Source: Propionivibrio hellwigii
GTDB lineage: Bacteria; Pseudomonadota; Gammaproteobacteria; Burkholderiales; Rhodocyclaceae
Assembly (NCBI RefSeq): GCF_041770905.1
Contig: NZ_JBEUWX010000001.1
Location: forward strand, 248,001-312,000
Reading direction: 5' to 3'
Length of the DNA stretch: 64,000 nucleotides
The translations under genes were made by a program, and so were the position numbers. Shown here piece after piece: positions 25,813-37,924 of the stretch. The notes beneath the pieces were generated by a model. The model had not been told where the DNA came from and searched no databases. It saw only the letters and a list, made by a program, of their open reading frames with translations. Position 1 is the first letter of the stretch, and the number at the start of each line of letters is the position of its first letter.

Positions 25813-25819
<7 letters not shown>
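25490..25819 (-). repeat. Exact 330-bp direct repeat, copy in aceF
   Basis: The partner of 24071-24400. The offset of 1,419 bp is exactly 473 codons, so recombination between the copies would remove aceF and leave lpdA in frame. Confidence 0.9.
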
Positions 25820-28500
<2,681 letters not shown>

Positions 28501-28875
28501 GTCGTTCTCCTTGTCGGTAAGCGCATCCTGCCGAAAGCGCAGGGGAAACCCCCTTCGTCGCTGTCTGTTGTCCGGCCGCTGTTCGAGCGCTATTTTAGCC
28601 CCAAGTTTCAATGGGCTGCTGCGTGTTTGGGTGGTCTGACCGTCCTTGGGCGGAAATATTCCGGGGACGTTGGCTAGACACGGACTATCGGTGGCAAGTT
28701 CCGGACTTTCGTGAAGATTATGCGCGCAGATCAACAGGGCGATCGGGGCAGGGCATCGTCTCGATCGAGGGTGAAGATCATTCCTTCCCGTACCTTGCTG
28801 GCAGGCGTGCCGGTTACGCTTGCAGCCCCGGTCGGACTGTTAAAATTGCCGCATGAAAACAATGTGTGGACAGTC
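28501..28875. promoter_or_regulatory. Divergent aceE / hemC control region
   Basis: A 375-bp spacer. On the minus strand a TAAAAT box (28592-28597, inside GCTAAAATAGC) could be the aceE -10. On the plus strand TAAAAT at 28841-28846 could be the hemC -10, with TTGCAG 15 bp upstream. Neither has a strong -35. No pdhR-like gene is present in the window. Confidence 0.4.
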
Positions 28876-29961
28876 ATGAGCAGCAAAGAAAGACAGGTGT
28901 TCGGAGAAACGGTGTCCGGAAAAACGGGTACGGCAGATACGGTGGATATGGCAAATACGGTAGATAGGGCGGATGCGGCGAATATGGCGGGAAAAAAGGC
29001 CGAGGATCGGCGCCAGGCTGCGGCGCCTGCGCGTCTGGTGATCGCTTCGCGCGAATCGCGCCTGGCGATGTGGCAGGCGCAGCATATCCGCGACCGGTTG
29101 CGGACGCTGTATCCGGAAACGGCGGTCGATATTCTCGGCATGAGTACGCGCGGCGACCGGATTCTCGATCGGCCGCTGGCGCAGATCGGCGGCAAGGGGC
29201 TGTTCATCAAGGAACTCGAAACCGCGATGCTGGAGGGGCGCGCCGATCTGGCCGTGCATTCGCTCAAGGACGTACCGATGGAGATGCCAGACGGCTTCAT
29301 GCTGGCGGCGATCGGCGTGCGTGAAAATCCCTGCGATGCCTTCGTTTCCGGACGTTACGCCCGGTTGGATGCGCTGCCGGCCGGTGCGGTTCTCGGCACA
29401 TCCAGTCTGCGTCGGGCGGCGCTCATGCGCGCCCGTTATCCGCATCTGCGCGTCGAATCGCTGCGCGGCAATCTCGACACCCGCCTGCGCAAGCTCGATG
29501 AGGGGCAGTACGACGCGATTGTTCTGGCCGCGGCAGGCCTCATCCGCCTAGGTTTGCAGGCACGTATCCGCGCCGTGCTTGCGCCGGAAGTATCGCTGCC
29601 CGCGCCGGGACAGGGCGCGCTGGGCATCGAAATCGCCGCCGAACGGAAAGACCTGTTGCCGTGGCTCGCTCCGCTGAACGACGCTGCGACGGCATCGTGC
29701 GTCACGGCCGAGCGCGCCTTTTCGCGTGCCTTGGGTGGCAGTTGCCAGGTGCCGCTCGGGGCTTATGCCGTGATCGAGACGCACGCCGGTGCGCCGGTTT
29801 TATGGCTGCGTGGCTTCATCGCGACGCCGGACGGTGGGCGTATCGTGCGTGGTGAGCAGCACGGTGCGCCTGAGCATGCCGCACATTTGGGCAGCTCGCT
29901 GGCGCAGCAGCTACGCGCGGCAGGAGCTGACGACATCCTGGCCGCGCAAGGGGGGGCATGA
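28876..29961 (+). CDS. hemC: Hydroxymethylbilane synthase (porphobilinogen deaminase)
   Basis: Joins four porphobilinogens into hydroxymethylbilane in haem synthesis. The conserved core begins at about residue 53 (RLVIASRESRLA) and contains STRGDR, GGKGLFIKELE, HSLKDVP, GTSSLRR, LRGNLDTRLRKLD, PAPGQGALGIE and the cofactor-binding Cys in LGGSCQVPLGAY. The first 50 residues are extra. They include a degenerate repeat (TADTVDMANTVDRADAAN) encoded by a run of 9- and 18-bp micro-repeats. The true start could be later, for instance ATG 28984, but no start has a good ribosome site. The stop overlaps the hemD start. Confidence 0.94.
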   Translation: MSSKERQVFGETVSGKTGTADTVDMANTVDRADAANMAGKKAEDRRQAAAPARLVIASRESRLAMWQAQHIRDRLRTLYPETAVDILGMSTRGDRILDRPLAQIGGKGLFIKELETAMLEGRADLAVHSLKDVPMEMPDGFMLAAIGVRENPCDAFVSGRYARLDALPAGAVLGTSSLRRAALMRARYPHLRVESLRGNLDTRLRKLDEGQYDAIVLAAAGLIRLGLQARIRAVLAPEVSLPAPGQGALGIEIAAERKDLLPWLAPLNDAATASCVTAERAFSRALGGSCQVPLGAYAVIETHAGAPVLWLRGFIATPDGGRIVRGEQHGAPEHAAHLGSSLAQQLRAAGADDILAAQGGA

Positions 29962-30752
29962 TGCAAGCGAATGTGCCGGGCAGTCTGCATGGACGGACGA
30001 TTCTCGTTACCCGACCGGCGGCGCAGGCGGACGCGCTGTCCGGCATGATCGCCCGCCTCGGTGGCGAGGCGCTGAGTTTCCCTTTGCTAGAAATCTCGCC
30101 CGCCGCGGATACAGCGCCCATACGGGCCGCCGGCGCACGTCTGGAAGCCTATGCCCTGGCAATCTTCATTAGCCCGAATGCCGTCGAATACGGCCTCCCG
30201 CCGCTGCTGGACGGGCGTTCGGGCTGGCCGGAGGGCGTACAGGCAGCGGCGGTCGGGCCGAGCACGGTGGCGGCGCTGGCGGCGCGTGGCGTGCAAGGCG
30301 CGCTGGCTCCTTCCGAGCGCTTCGATTCAGAGGCTTTGCTGGCGCTGCCTTTCTTTCAGGCGTCGCGCGTTGCCGGGAAGCGGGCTTTGATTCTGCGCGG
30401 CAACGGCGGCCGCGAGCTGCTCGCCGAAACGCTACGCGCGCGTGGGGCGACGGTGGACTGCGTCACTTGCTATCGACGCTCGGGGCCGCAGGATGCGACG
30501 CCGCTTCTGGACTGGCTGCGCGCCGGCCGCCTGGACGCAATTGCCATTTCGTCGAGCGAAGGGCTGCGCCATCTCTGGGCGCTGCTCGATGCATCGGCGC
30601 GCCAGCGCTTGTGCCGTCTGCCGCTGTTCGTGCCGCATGCGCGCATTGCCGAGCAGGCTCGGGCGCTTGGCTTGCACCGCGTCGTTACCACCGCGCCGGC
30701 CGATGCCGGCATTGTCGATCGCTTGCGGACGTTCGACTGGCCGCGTCAGTGA
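29958..30752 (+). CDS. hemD: Uroporphyrinogen-III synthase
   Basis: A 264-aa enzyme that cyclises hydroxymethylbilane with inversion of ring D. The sequence is poorly conserved in this family, but typical segments are visible: ILVTRPAAQADALSGMIARLGGEAL at the N-terminus, FISPNAVEYGL, AVGPSTVAALAARGV and a late ISSSEGLRHLWALL. The bilobed size fits. The ATG at 29958 overlaps the TGA of hemC. It converges with purD after about 100 bp that hold no clear terminator. Confidence 0.9.
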   Translation: MMQANVPGSLHGRTILVTRPAAQADALSGMIARLGGEALSFPLLEISPAADTAPIRAAGARLEAYALAIFISPNAVEYGLPPLLDGRSGWPEGVQAAAVGPSTVAALAARGVQGALAPSERFDSEALLALPFFQASRVAGKRALILRGNGGRELLAETLRARGATVDCVTCYRRSGPQDATPLLDWLRAGRLDAIAISSSEGLRHLWALLDASARQRLCRLPLFVPHARIAEQARALGLHRVVTTAPADAGIVDRLRTFDWPRQ

Positions 30753-30853
30753 ATTTCGCTTTCCCCGCGGCGCGTAGATACGGCCGGGTGCCATTTCGCC
30801 GTTGATAAGCCTGGGGTGCGCCGGGTAGCGTTGCCGATTTTGCGCTGCCGGTC

Positions 30854-32134
30854 TCAGCGTGTCATGGCGCGATGGCCGATGTCATGCCGATACTGCATGC
30901 CTTCAAAGTGGATGCGTTCCACGGCGGCGTAAGCCGTTTTTTGCGCCATTTTGATGTTGTTGCCCAACGCCGTGACGCAGAGTACGCGACCGCCGGCGGT
31001 GACGACCTGGCCCGCTTTTTCAGCGGTACCGGCGTGGAAAATCTGTACGGCGTCATCGACCTCGTGCGTGCCGGACAGACCGCCGATGGCATCGCCCGTG
31101 CGCGGTGCGCCGGGGTAGCCGGCGGCGGCAAGCACGACGCCCAGCGCGACGCGGTGATCCCAGGCGGCTTCAGCCTGGTCGAGCGTACCGGCAACGGCGT
31201 GTTCGAGCAGGATATGCAGATCCGATTTGAGGCGCATCATGATCGGCTGCGTTTCCGGATCGCCCAGGCGGCAGTTGAATTCGACGACCTTGACCGCGCC
31301 GTCCTGACCGATCATCAATCCGGCGTAAAGAAAGCCGGTGTAGGGGATGCCGTCGGCGGCCATGCCGCGCACCGTCGGCAGGATGATCTCGCGCATCACT
31401 TTGGCGTGAAGTTCCGGCGTGACCACTGGCGCCGGAGAGTAGGCGCCCATGCCGCCGGTGTTGGGGCCGGCGTCGCCATCGAAAATACGCTTGTGGTCCT
31501 GGCTGGTGGCCAGCGGCAGGACATTCTTACCATCGACCATGACGATGAAGCTGGCTTCCTCGCCGGCCATGAAATCTTCGATCAAGACACGGGCGCCGGG
31601 TGTGCCGGGCGCTGTGCCGGAGAACATGTGGTCAATGGCACGGTGTGCTTCGGCAAGCGTTGTGGCGACGACGACGCCCTTGCCGGCGGCTAGTCCGTCG
31701 GCTTTGATGACGATTGGCGCGCCTTTGCGCTCGAGGCAGGCGTGTGCGGCGTCCGCATCGGTAAAGGTTTCGAAGGCGGCGGTCGGAATCTGGTGCCGCG
31801 CCATGAAGCGCTTGGCAAAATCCTTGGAGCTTTCGAGCTGCGCGGCGGCGCGGGTCGGGCCAAAAATCTTCAGCCCGCGGGCGCGGAAAAGGTCGACGAT
31901 GCCGGCGGCGAGCGGCGCTTCCGGCCCGACGACGGTGAGATGGATTTTTTCCCGTTCGGCAAAGTCGGCCAGTGCGGTGAGGTCGGTGAGCGGCAGATTT
32001 TCCATCAAGGGCGCATGATGTGCCGTGCCGGTGTTACCGGGTGCAATATAGATTTTCCCCACGTCAGCGGCCTGGGCCAGTCGCCAGGCCAGAGCATGTT
32101 CACGGCCGCCAGAGCCAATGATGAGAAGTTTCAT
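30854..32134 (-). CDS. purD: Phosphoribosylamine-glycine ligase
   Basis: The second step of purine synthesis. The 426-aa length is standard. The N-terminal motif GSGGREHALAWRLA (about residues 7-20), GPEAPLAAGIVD and the ATP-grasp segments IKADGLAAGKGVVVA, EEASFIVMVDG, GPNTGGMGAYSPAP and EFNCRLGDPETQ are all visible. It lies 369 bp downstream of purH on the same strand. Confidence 0.97.
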   Translation of the reverse strand: MKLLIIGSGGREHALAWRLAQAADVGKIYIAPGNTGTAHHAPLMENLPLTDLTALADFAEREKIHLTVVGPEAPLAAGIVDLFRARGLKIFGPTRAAAQLESSKDFAKRFMARHQIPTAAFETFTDADAAHACLERKGAPIVIKADGLAAGKGVVVATTLAEAHRAIDHMFSGTAPGTPGARVLIEDFMAGEEASFIVMVDGKNVLPLATSQDHKRIFDGDAGPNTGGMGAYSPAPVVTPELHAKVMREIILPTVRGMAADGIPYTGFLYAGLMIGQDGAVKVVEFNCRLGDPETQPIMMRLKSDLHILLEHAVAGTLDQAEAAWDHRVALGVVLAAAGYPGAPRTGDAIGGLSGTHEVDDAVQIFHAGTAEKAGQVVTAGGRVLCVTALGNNIKMAQKTAYAAVERIHFEGMQYRHDIGHRAMTR

Positions 32135-32503
32135 GTTTTCCCCTTGTGTTTTTTATCAAATGCCTCTCGAACGCCTTGCCAAATCGGCGCGGACGCAGCG
32201 TGGCGTTATCGGTTTTTCGTCCGGTGGCAGCTGAACGTTGGCAACGTATCCGGTCGGCAGAATTTTTTCATGACCTTACCCCCAAGGCCGATATCGTATT
32301 TCGCCCGGATTGTGCGGGCAAGCGCTTTGACCTCGCAGCGCGGATTCGATGTGGCATCTTTTCCGCCTGAATGGGTCTTGCCAGGTCGGTCGCCGTGTGT
32401 CGTGCGGCCCTGCCCGGAAGGCTGCCGGCTTTTGGCATGCCTTGGGTGCAGCCGTGATGTACAGATGATGTGGCGCTGGCGTGGGACCGTGGCGAAAAGG
32501 GAA
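32135..32503. other. Intergenic stretch, 369 bp, between purH and purD
   Basis: No gene is called. A minus-strand frame at 32206-32556 overlaps the end of purH and has no recognisable content. The gap is long for two purine genes on one strand, so purD probably has its own promoter, but no consensus pair was found. No riboswitch-like fold was recognised. Confidence 0.45.
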
Positions 32504-34174
32504 TCAGTGCCGAAAGTGCCGTATGCCGGTAAAAACCATGGCGATGCCATGTTCATCAGCGGCGGCGATCACTTCGTCATCGCGCACCGAGCCGCCCGGC
32601 TGGATAACGGCGACCGCGCCGGCTTCGGCCAAGGTGTCGATGCCGTCGCGGAAGGGAAAGAAAGCATCCGATGCGACGACTGACCCTTTAAGTGTCAGTC
32701 CGGCGTTTCTGGCCTTGATGCCGGCGATGCGCGTCGAATCGACGCGGCTCATCTGACCGGCGCCGACACCGAGCGTCATGCCGTTGCCGCAAAAGACGAT
32801 CGCGTTGGATTTGACGAACCGAGCAACGCGCTCGGCAAAGAGCAGGTCTTCGACCTGCGCCGCCGTGGGCGCACGCCGGGTGACGCACTTGAGGTCGCTG
32901 GCCTGCACGGCAAAATTATCTGCCGTTTGCACCAGCAGGCCGCCGCCGATGCGCTTGAATTCGAGGGTATGACCAGTATCGCCTGCATGCGTGGCTGGCA
33001 AGGGTACGGTCAGCACGCGCAGGTTAGTTTTGGCGGCAAGCGCGGTTTTGGCCTCGGCGGTGAAGGCCGGGGCGACCAGCACCTCGACGAAATGCTTGCG
33101 CGCGTTGATCGCGTCAATTACGTCGAGATCAACTTCACCGTTGAAGGCGAGGATGCCGCCGAATGCCGAGGCGGGATCGGTCTGAAAGGCTTTTTCATAG
33201 GCTTGAACCAGCTGGCCGGCGATGGCGACGCCGCACGGATTGGCGTGCTTGACGATGACGCAGGCCGGTGTGGTGAAGCACTTGACGCATTCCCAGGCGG
33301 CATCGGCATCGGCGATGTTGTTATAGGAAAGTTCTTTTCCCTGTAGCTGGCGGTAAGCGGCGATGCCGCCGGTACGGCCGGAGTGGCTGGAGTGACTGGA
33401 TAAGGGCGTTGCATCGCGGTAGAAGGCGGCGCGCTGATGGGCGTTTTCACCGTAGCGCAGGATTTCGGCGCGATCGAAAGCCAGCTGCAGGCATTCCGGA
33501 AAGCGCGACGGTACGGATGACGCGGTGGTGGCCACTTCGGTGGCGGGTGTTTCGGTCGGGTTCCCGGATGGCGCTTCGGCATTTTCCGGCAGTCCGGTCA
33601 GCCAGTTGGCGATCATGCCGTCGTAACGTGCAGTGTGGACAAACGCTTTTTTGGCCAGCGCGAAACGGGTCGCCAGCGAAAGCTCGCCGTCGCCGTGCTG
33701 CATTTCGCTCAACAGGCGCGGGTAGTCGTCCGGGTCGGTGACAACCGCGACTCCCGTATAGTTTTTTGCCGCCGAGCGGAGCATCGCCGGGCCGCCGATA
33801 TCGATATTTTCGATCGCTTCGGCCAGGGTGACGCCGGGTTGGGCGATGGTCGCCGCAAAGGGATAGAGGTTAACGCAGACGAGGTCGATCGTCGGGATGC
33901 CGTGCGTTTTGAGGGTGTCCATATGCGCCGGCAGATCGCGGCGGGCGAGGATGCCGCCATGTACTTTTGGATGCAGCGTCTTGACGCGGCCGTCGAGCAT
34001 TTCCGGAAAGCCAGTGTAGTCGCCGATTTCGGTGACGGAGAGCCCGGATTCGCGCAGCAGTCTGGCGGTGCCGCCCGTCGATAAAAGGTGGACGCCCTGG
34101 GCGGCGAGTCCGCGCGCAAATTCAAGGGCGCCGCGTTTGTCGGAAAGGCTGATGAGGGCTTGGCGGATTTTCAT
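32504..34174 (-). CDS. purH: Bifunctional AICAR formyltransferase / IMP cyclohydrolase
   Basis: Carries out the last two steps to IMP. The N-terminal MGS-like cyclohydrolase domain (about 1-190) shows ISLSDKRG, STGGTARLLRESG, KTLHPKVHGGILARRD and NIDIGGPAMLRSAAKN. The formyltransferase domain follows, with LRYGENAHQRAAFY, the Lys-His motif KHANPCGVA, and C-terminal SDAFFPFRDGID. An interdomain stretch of about 30 residues (PENAEAPSGNPTETPATEVA onwards) is low-complexity and makes the protein, at 556 aa, slightly longer than usual. It follows the fis-like gene. Confidence 0.97.
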   Translation of the reverse strand: MKIRQALISLSDKRGALEFARGLAAQGVHLLSTGGTARLLRESGLSVTEIGDYTGFPEMLDGRVKTLHPKVHGGILARRDLPAHMDTLKTHGIPTIDLVCVNLYPFAATIAQPGVTLAEAIENIDIGGPAMLRSAAKNYTGVAVVTDPDDYPRLLSEMQHGDGELSLATRFALAKKAFVHTARYDGMIANWLTGLPENAEAPSGNPTETPATEVATTASSVPSRFPECLQLAFDRAEILRYGENAHQRAAFYRDATPLSSHSSHSGRTGGIAAYRQLQGKELSYNNIADADAAWECVKCFTTPACVIVKHANPCGVAIAGQLVQAYEKAFQTDPASAFGGILAFNGEVDLDVIDAINARKHFVEVLVAPAFTAEAKTALAAKTNLRVLTVPLPATHAGDTGHTLEFKRIGGGLLVQTADNFAVQASDLKCVTRRAPTAAQVEDLLFAERVARFVKSNAIVFCGNGMTLGVGAGQMSRVDSTRIAGIKARNAGLTLKGSVVASDAFFPFRDGIDTLAEAGAVAVIQPGGSVRDDEVIAAADEHGIAMVFTGIRHFRH

Positions 34175-34248
34175 GGTTGGCGTTTGTCAAAATTTGGCGC
34201 CGGACTGGCGCCGGATTGGTGTTGGCCCGGCGCCGGCTTTGCCTGGTT

Positions 34249-34491
34249 TTACTTGTATGCGAGCTGATGCTCGGTGAGTTTCTTGCGCAGGGTGTTGCGG
34301 TTGATGCCGAGGATTTCCGCAGCCAGCGTCTGATTGCCGCCCGCGCGTTCCATGACGACCTGGAGCATCGGGCGTTCGACGCGCCTGAGCACCATGTTGT
34401 AGACGGCGACAGGTTTTTCGCCGTCCAGCGTTTCAAAGTAGCGGGTCAGCGCTGCGTGAACGCAGGCGTGGATATCGTGTTCTTGATTCAT
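34249..34491 (-). CDS. fis: Fis family DNA-binding protein
   Basis: An 80-aa nucleoid protein. The C-terminal helix-turn-helix (about residues 45-78, with GGNQTLAAEILGINRNTLRKKL) is typical of Fis and of NtrC-type C-termini, and the length excludes a full NtrC regulator. It is somewhat shorter than enterobacterial Fis (98 aa), as usual in betaproteobacteria. It overlaps dusB by 4 bp (ATGA), the conserved dusB-fis order. Confidence 0.93.
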   Translation of the reverse strand: MNQEHDIHACVHAALTRYFETLDGEKPVAVYNMVLRRVERPMLQVVMERAGGNQTLAAEILGINRNTLRKKLTEHQLAYK

Positions 34492-35531
34492 GCGGCTAAT
34501 ACTCCAGAGTCTTCGATCGGCGCATGCGGCGCATGCGAATCGTAGGCCAGACGTTCGTCTTTTTCGGCCAGAGTAAAGAAAAAGTCGTTGACGGCGTTGC
34601 GCTGTCCGGTGATGTCGGGCAGCTGATTCATGGCATGGCGGAAGGCGGCCGATCCGGCCAAGCCACGGGTGTACCAGGCAATATGTTTGCGTGCCACGCG
34701 CACGCCGGCATCGATGCCGTAGAAGGCATATAGATCTTCAAGATGGGCGAGCAGAATCGCGTGAATTTCATCGACGCGCGGCGGCAGAAGATGCGTGCCG
34801 GTGGAAAGGAAATGCTCAATCTCGCGGAACAGCCAGGGGCGGCCCTGTGCGGCGCGGCCGATCATCAGCGCGTCGGCGCCGGTAACGGCGAGCGCATGCC
34901 GGGCCTTTTCAGGTGAAACAATGTCGCCGTTGGCAATGATCGGAATATGCGCAGCTGCCTTGACGGCGGCAATGGTGGCGTACTCGGCCTCGCCGCGGTA
35001 AGCATCGGCGCGTGTACGGCCGTGGATGGCCAGCGCCCGGATCCCCGACTGCTCGGCGATTTTGAGGATGTTCAGAGCATTGCGGTTGGCGCTGTCCCAG
35101 CCGGTGCGGATTTTCAGTGTCACCGGCGTCGCCGGCACGGCCTTGACGACGGCTTCCAGAATGCGGCCGACCTGCCTTTCGTCCTTGAGCAATGCCGAAC
35201 CGGCCATTACATTGCAGACTTTCTTGGCCGGGCAGCCCATGTTGATGTCGATGATCTGCGCGCCACGCTTGACGTTGTAGCGCGCTGCCTCGGCCATCAT
35301 CTCCGGCACTGCGCCGGCAATCTGGACGGAGATGGGTTCGACTTCGCCGCTGTGATCGGCGCGCCGCCGCGTCTTGGCGCTGCCGTAAAGCAGCGAGTTC
35401 GACGTGACCATTTCGGAGACGGCCAGACCCGCGCCCATCTTTTTGCACAGCTGGCGAAACGGGCGATCGGTCACGCCCGCCATCGGTGCGACGAAAAGAT
35501 TATTGCGGAGCGTGAAGCCGAGAAAGTCCAT
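34488..35531 (-). CDS. dusB: tRNA-dihydrouridine synthase B
   Basis: An FMN enzyme that reduces specific uridines in the tRNA D-loop. The 347-aa length fits. The N-terminal MAGVTDRPFRQLCKKMGAGL, the active-site Cys in INMGCPAKKVCNVMAGSAL (about residue 102), KIRTGWD, IHGRTRADAYRG and IANGDI are family landmarks. It is first of the dusB-fis pair, with purH downstream. Confidence 0.96.
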   Translation of the reverse strand: MDFLGFTLRNNLFVAPMAGVTDRPFRQLCKKMGAGLAVSEMVTSNSLLYGSAKTRRRADHSGEVEPISVQIAGAVPEMMAEAARYNVKRGAQIIDINMGCPAKKVCNVMAGSALLKDERQVGRILEAVVKAVPATPVTLKIRTGWDSANRNALNILKIAEQSGIRALAIHGRTRADAYRGEAEYATIAAVKAAAHIPIIANGDIVSPEKARHALAVTGADALMIGRAAQGRPWLFREIEHFLSTGTHLLPPRVDEIHAILLAHLEDLYAFYGIDAGVRVARKHIAWYTRGLAGSAAFRHAMNQLPDITGQRNAVNDFFFTLAEKDERLAYDSHAPHAPIEDSGVLAA

Positions 35532-35848
35532 GGGTGAAAGAAAAGGGTCGCAGGGATGGAAGTGAAATCAATAAAAAGCCTCGTCAAAGCCAAACTGGCA
35601 ACACGGTGGCAGTGCTGATCAAGGCCGAACGGCAAAAGTCGGTGACGGGCACATACGACGATTCAGGAAAAAGCGATTCTACCTGCTTTGCTGTGCAAGG
35701 ACTGTCAGGAAGTGTACAGAGTGTATGTGCGCAAGTTCCCTAAAGTACGGAGAATCGGGCGAGCAGCCCCGCCTGGAGCGGGCTGCCGATGCCACGCCCG
35801 TCATCACCGTCTGTCTGCTTTGCCGGCAGGCGGCGAATCATGCCGGCC
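35532..35848. other. Intergenic stretch, 317 bp, between dusB and minE
   Basis: It holds the dusB leader and the minE 3' region. At 35763-35786 GCAGCCCCGC faces GCGGGCTGC across CTGGA, with one bulge; it has no T-run and may be a weak terminator for the min operon. A second short stem (CCGGCA / TGCCGG) lies at the minE stop. No gene is seen. Confidence 0.45.
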
Positions 35849-36139
35849 TTAGTATTCCGTATCGGGCTTATCCGCTGTTTTGTCGTCCGGCTCGGGCAGG
35901 ACGATGTTGACCTCAAGCACCTCGTAGTTCCCCTGCTTTTCCAGCGACACTTTGATGTCATCCGGATTGATCGACACGTACTTGGAAATCACGGCGATCA
36001 GTTCCTTCTGCATCTTGGGCAAAAACTCTTTTTTGCCCGACAGGCCGCTGCGTTCGTGCGCAATGATCAGTTGCAGGCGCTCCTTGGCCGTTGCGGCGGA
36101 TTTCAGTTTGTTGCCGAACAGGCGTGAGAACAGGGACAT
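35849..36139 (-). CDS. minE: Cell division topological specificity factor MinE
   Basis: A 96-aa partner of MinD that stimulates its ATPase and drives pole-to-pole oscillation. The N-terminal membrane-targeting and contact-helix region (MSLFSRLFG, then ATAKERLQLIIAHERSG) and the C-terminal dimerisation domain (residues 35-90) are both visible. It begins immediately after the minD stop codon. Confidence 0.96.
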   Translation of the reverse strand: MSLFSRLFGNKLKSAATAKERLQLIIAHERSGLSGKKEFLPKMQKELIAVISKYVSINPDDIKVSLEKQGNYEVLEVNIVLPEPDDKTADKPDTEY

Positions 36140-36970
36140 TTATTTCCCTCCGAAAAGGCGGCGGAGCAGGCCAGGCTTTTCGTAATCGACGAAGCGCAGC
36201 GGCAGGTTTTTGCCTTCCTTGTCGAGGAAGCGGTCGACCACGTCGGCGTATGCCTGCGCCACGTCGCTGTCCTGAATGTGGATGACTGGGGTGCCTTGGT
36301 TGGATGCCTGCAACACGGTTTCCGACTCGGGAATGACGCCGATGATCGGAATCCGCAGGATTTCCTGCACATCCTTGTACGAGAGCATTTCCCCGTCATC
36401 GACCCGCTTGGGCGCGTAGCGGGTGAGCAGCAGATGTTCTTTGACCGGTTCGTCGCCGGAAATGGCGCGCCGGGATTTCGCCTGGATAATGCCGAGAATG
36501 CGGTCAGAGTCACGCACGGAAGAAATTTCCGGATTGGTCACGATGATCGCCTCGTCGGCGAAGGTCAGCGCCATGACCGCGCCGTGCTCGATGCCGGCCG
36601 GCGAGTCGCAGACAACGTAGTCGAACGCCATCTGTTCGAGTTCCTTGAAGACCTTCTCAATGCCTTCTTCGGTCAGCGCGTCCTTGTCGCGCGTCTGCGA
36701 GGCGGGGAGCACGAACAGATTGTCGTTGCCGCAATGTTTATCCTTGATCAGGGCTTGGGTCAGCGTGGCTTCGCCATGCAGGACATTGACCAGATCGTAG
36801 ACGACGCGGCGTTCGCATCCCATAATCAGATCGAGGTTGCGCAGGCCGACGTCGAAATCGATGACGGCGGTTTTATGGCCGCGCAGCGCAAGGCCGGATG
36901 CAAAGCTGGCGCTGGTGGTGGTTTTGCCGACGCCCCCTTTGCCGGAGGTCACGACGACGATTCGTGCCAT
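36140..36970 (-). CDS. minD: Septum-site determining ATPase MinD
   Basis: The membrane-cycling ATPase of the Min system. The deviant Walker A motif KGGVGKTT is at residues 11-18, Walker B lies in TAVIDFDVGLRNLDL, and the C-terminal amphipathic helix GLLRRLFGGK provides membrane binding. At 276 aa it is a few residues longer than usual. It lies between minC (87-bp gap) and minE (adjacent). Confidence 0.97.
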   Translation of the reverse strand: MARIVVVTSGKGGVGKTTTSASFASGLALRGHKTAVIDFDVGLRNLDLIMGCERRVVYDLVNVLHGEATLTQALIKDKHCGNDNLFVLPASQTRDKDALTEEGIEKVFKELEQMAFDYVVCDSPAGIEHGAVMALTFADEAIIVTNPEISSVRDSDRILGIIQAKSRRAISGDEPVKEHLLLTRYAPKRVDDGEMLSYKDVQEILRIPIIGVIPESETVLQASNQGTPVIHIQDSDVAQAYADVVDRFLDKEGKNLPLRFVDYEKPGLLRRLFGGK

Positions 36971-37057
36971 GGCGGTCTCCCGTCAAAAAGAAAGGATTCT
37001 ACCTGTTGCCGGAATTTTTTCCTGTTCGGCCGCCGGTCGTCGGCCGAAAGGGCGCGC

Positions 37058-37924
37058 TCAGTCGGTTTTCAGCGCCCGGATGTCCAGCCAGTCGCGCGCT
37101 TCCACCGTGTCATGGCAAAGCCGGATTTGCGCCGGTCGTCCGGCCAGGCCGTCGGGAATGCCGTGTTCAAAGGTGCGGTAGAGTCCTGCGATCGAGACCA
37201 GTTCCGCCTCCAGGCGCGTAGTGAAAATACGCGCGCCCGCATCGCCGGAAGCGCCGGCGAGCGCCCGGCCGCGCAGGGGCGCATAGATGTGGATGCTGCC
37301 GTCGGCAATCACCTCGGCGCCGGCATTGACGGCCGCCAGCATGACCAGATCGCCGCCGCGGGCGTAGACCTGCTGACCGGAACGCAGCGGCCGGTCGATG
37401 ATCAGCGTCTGCGCGACGGGCGGCGCATCGGGTGGCATATTGGACAGCATATCGGGCGGCGTTCCGGACGCAGGCTCGCCTGCGCTTTCGGGGCGGGCTT
37501 CGGATGGAACGTCCGGTGCGGCAGTGTCGGGGTGGATGTCGTCTCCGGCGGTGAGGGGGGCAAGCGCCTCGGCGCGAGCGGGATGCCGAAAAGCTGTTAG
37601 CGGCGGCAGGCCGGCTTCGGCAGCGGCGGCCCGCAGCGCATCGCTGCCGCCGCTCACGCCGATGATGTACAGGCCGTGACGCTGGAAGAGGGCGGCGATG
37701 GCGGCCCAGTCGGGCGATTCAGGCAGGCTGTCGTCTGCCGCCTCGGCCAGCGGGTCAAGCTCAAGTACGGCGGCCTCACCGTCAAAAAACGCTTCGTCGC
37801 CAAACAAATCGGCTGCACAGGTAGCCAACGAATCCGGCTGAAGCGAGCGCAGGGCAATGCTGATGACGGGGAGCGTGGTTCCTTTGAATTCAATGAGGCG
37901 GATTTTCTTGCGCGTGCGCGCCAT
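37058..37924 (-). CDS. minC: Septum formation inhibitor MinC
   Basis: Inhibits FtsZ assembly away from midcell. The N-terminal domain (about 1-115, IEFKGTTLPVISIALRS) and the C-terminal beta-helix domain (about 180-280, RSGQQVYARGGDLVMLAAVN, IYAPLRGRALAG, DAGARIF) are both present. The 60-residue linker is rich in Pro, Ala, Asp and Ser and longer than usual, giving 288 aa in total. It heads the minC-minD-minE operon. Confidence 0.95.
   Translation of the reverse strand: MARTRKKIRLIEFKGTTLPVISIALRSLQPDSLATCAADLFGDEAFFDGEAAVLELDPLAEAADDSLPESPDWAAIAALFQRHGLYIIGVSGGSDALRAAAAEAGLPPLTAFRHPARAEALAPLTAGDDIHPDTAAPDVPSEARPESAGEPASGTPPDMLSNMPPDAPPVAQTLIIDRPLRSGQQVYARGGDLVMLAAVNAGAEVIADGSIHIYAPLRGRALAGASGDAGARIFTTRLEAELVSIAGLYRTFEHGIPDGLAGRPAQIRLCHDTVEARDWLDIRALKTD

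Noticed and set aside
36278..37600. Plus-strand open frame of 440 codons opposite minD and minC
   Set aside because: It is antisense to conserved division genes, with no start signal or domain.
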